Part shown: one piece after another, positions 55,853-61,650 of the stretch
Layout: every line of letters starts with the position of its first letter
Numbering within the stretch: the stretch's first letter is position 1
Source of the DNA: Thermus aquaticus
GTDB lineage: Bacteria; Deinococcota; Deinococci; Deinococcales; Thermaceae
Length of the DNA stretch: 61,650 bases
Assembly: GCF_001280255.1 (NCBI RefSeq)
Contig: NZ_LHCI01000106.1
Location: forward strand, 1,951,600-2,013,249
Direction: 5' to 3'
Translations under genes and position numbers: made by a program
The notes under the pieces: generated by a model
Seen by the model: the letters and a program-made list of their open reading frames with translations, nothing else
Told to the model about the DNA's origin: nothing
The model's database searches: none

Positions 55853-55856
<4 letters not shown>
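54729..55856 (+). CDS. mqnC: Cyclic dehypoxanthinyl futalosine synthase (radical SAM)
   Basis: The 375-residue enzyme closes the second ring in the futalosine route to menaquinone, which Thermus uses. The radical SAM cluster ligands are Cys 60, 64 and 67 in NVCTVACAFCAFYR. The substrate region includes ILLQGGVNPELPLEWYLDLL and GMPGAGAEILVDEVR. The close relative MqnE differs in these segments. Other menaquinone genes are not in the window. The TAA stop forms one end of palindromic element D. Confidence 0.92.
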
Positions 55857-57905
<2,049 letters not shown>

Positions 57906-57915
57906 GCTTTTCTCC

Positions 57916-58034
57916 AAAAAAGGCGCCAAGCGCCCTCAGCCTTTCCATCCTAAGCCCCGGGCCGAAAAAGGCCAAGCCTAGGCTCGGTAGCGGCCGTGGC
58001 GCCTTTTAAAGGCGAAGGGCGTCCTCTTCCGCAT
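57916..58034 (-). promoter_or_regulatory. Possible attenuator and leader peptide of trpBA
   Basis: On the reverse strand an 18-codon leader frame starts at ATG 58034 and stops at 57978 (MRKRTPFAFKRRHGRYRA, no Trp). Near trpB a stem GGCGC-TTG-GCGCC (57934-57922) is followed by TTTTTT, a terminator-like element. The segment AAAAGGCGCC inside the leader frame (58007-57998) is a perfect 10-base complement of GGCGCCTTTT (57927-57918), the terminator arm and part of the T run. The two folds exclude each other, as in attenuation. Confidence 0.5.
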
Positions 58035-58040
58035 GCCCTA

Positions 58041-58069
58041 AGGGTAGCGGGGGCGAGGGCGTTAGGCAA
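58041..58069 (-). promoter_or_regulatory. Promoter of the trpBA leader
   Basis: On the reverse strand -35 TTGCCT (58064-58069) and TACCCT (58041-58046) are 17 bases apart. The leader peptide ATG follows 6 bases later, so this small frame would be translated as a leaderless message. Confidence 0.6.
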
Positions 58070-58070
58070 G

Positions 58071-58076
58071 TAGACT
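58071..58076 (+). promoter_or_regulatory. -10 box of leaderless thyX promoter
   Basis: TAGACT is followed by 7 bases and ATG 58084. It abuts the reverse trpBA promoter. Confidence 0.5.
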
Positions 58077-58083
58077 GTGAGGC

Positions 58084-60936
<2,853 letters not shown>

Positions 60937-60976
60937 GTTGCTACCTACCCCCTGGGCCAGAAAAATAGTGGCCGCT

Positions 60977-61079
60977 ATGCTTTCGCACACCATAGCGGCC
61001 TTTTGCATCATAGACGATGCCCTCCAGGCGATGGGCTACAAGGACGACCCCCAGGCCAAAACACCCGCGTCCGCTATCC
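60977..61079 (+). pseudogene. Transposase N-terminal fragment (IS982-like), cut by another insertion sequence
   Basis: The + strand reads MLSHTIAAFCIIDDALQAMG and YKDDPQAKTPASAIL, which resembles the start of IS982-type transposases, and then enters unrelated sequence at about 61080. The ATG lies inside a perfect 10-bp hairpin, GGCCGCTATG (60970-60979) with CATAGCGGCC (60991-61000), followed by TTTT. Such a hairpin can hide the start codon from read-through messages or end transcription. Confidence 0.55.
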
Positions 61080-61101
61080 TTACCCACATTCCGCACCCCC
61101 C

Positions 61102-61650
61102 TCACTCCAGGAGGTAATATCGCTGTGCCCCCAGCAGGCGCACCGCGGTCTCGTGATGGGGGGCCAGGTTGAGGACCAAGGGCCTGCCCTCCAGCTCCAC
61201 CAGGCGCACCCAGATGAAGAGCCCGAACACCCAGCGCAGGGTGGGTCTTTGGCCAGAGGGTAGACCAAAAGGACCAGGGCCATCACCCGCTCCGGCCGCT
61301 TCAGGAAGGTGCTGCCGGTGAAGAACAGAGGGTCTTTGAGAAACCGGAAGCCCCGCTCCACCGTTCGGGTCTGGTCCTTGTACCGCCCCAGCACCTCCCC
61401 GGCCGGCAGGGCCTCCCGGTCTAGGACGTCCGTGGCCAGGAGGAAGCGTCCCAGGCCCCGCCTCGCCCGCTCCAGCTTCCCCTCGTCCACCTCCAAGCGG
61501 GCCAGGAGGCGGTAGCCCACCGAGAGGGGCGCCTCCCCCTTCCAGGGACGCCCCACCCGCCCCCAGCGCCGCTCTTCCTGTACCCCCAGGTAGACCAGGC
61601 GGTGGGAGGAAAGCTTCCCACTGGCCTCCTCATCTACCGCCAGGGCCCGC
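61102..61650 (-). pseudogene. IS1634-like transposase, C-terminal part, with an internal deletion
   Basis: On the reverse strand the frame enters at the window edge (RALAVDEEASGKLSSHRLVY) and runs through KDQTRTVERGFRFLKDPLFF, the conserved block near the catalytic Glu of this family. After VLLVYPLAKD the frame shifts. The family ending TLRWVFGLFIWVRLVELEG and LLGAQRYYLLE then appears in another frame, with stop at 61102. The linker usual between these parts is missing, so a short deletion caused the shift. TTACCCACATT at 61080 is probably the element end. Confidence 0.7.

Overview
The window is a GC-rich chromosome segment from a Thermus species, most likely Thermus aquaticus or a very close strain. 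The base composition and protein families are those of Thermus. In addition, the gene at 38317-39858 encodes a 513-residue subtilisin that agrees, as I recall it, with aqualysin I of T. aquaticus, including the mature start after residue 127. The genes are packed, often with 1-4 base stop/start overlaps, and many transcripts appear leaderless.

Layout. 1-3200 is accessory DNA: two decayed transposase genes, small element genes and a frameshifted tyrosine integrase whose 3' side abuts tRNA-Ala(UGC), a typical integration target. 3250-9660 is a core run of rpsB, tsf, pyrH, frr, cdsA, dxr, rseP-like and a glycosyltransferase. 9650-19250 holds proC, rsmB, spoVS, recX, a phosphoesterase, a CPBP protease and a prkA-yeaH-spoVR stress operon. 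19247-24135 is a divergent sulfur and redox module: persulfide dioxygenase-rhodanese, tandem rhodanese and TauE on one side; protein disulfide oxidoreductase, rhodanese lipoprotein and an Lgt/TlpA fusion on the other. Two similar dyads of CsoR/CstR type lie in the shared promoter region. 24200-28656 has a nitrilase-family gene and hemE-hemH-hemY.

28692-37203 is the most interesting part. Three large cyclic-di-GMP enzymes (GGDEF; GGDEF-EAL; HD-GYP) surround a roughly 300-base non-coding leader. That leader holds two copies of a three-way-junction RNA whose stems covary while the junction and loop bases are identical. The second copy carries a 9-base segment that can pair just upstream of a hairpin hiding the ribosome binding site of a small exported protein. 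I read this as a candidate tandem riboswitch; I do not recognise its class.

37260-49502 holds an HtrA-like protease, aqualysin, a P1-family peptidase with an in-frame amber codon, metabolic genes, ftsX with a degenerate EnvC-like partner, ftsE coupled instead to a ribosome hibernation factor, and ctpA. 49603-60901 has metG, two toxin-antitoxin-like DUF pairs, rpiA, bcp, mqnC, trpBA with a possible attenuator, thyX and ligA. The right edge is again broken insertion sequences.

Cross-cutting signals are palindromic elements whose ends form the stop codons of neighbouring genes, a repeated promoter geometry with the -10 box 5-7 bases from the start codon, and avoidance of TCGA except within CTCGAG.
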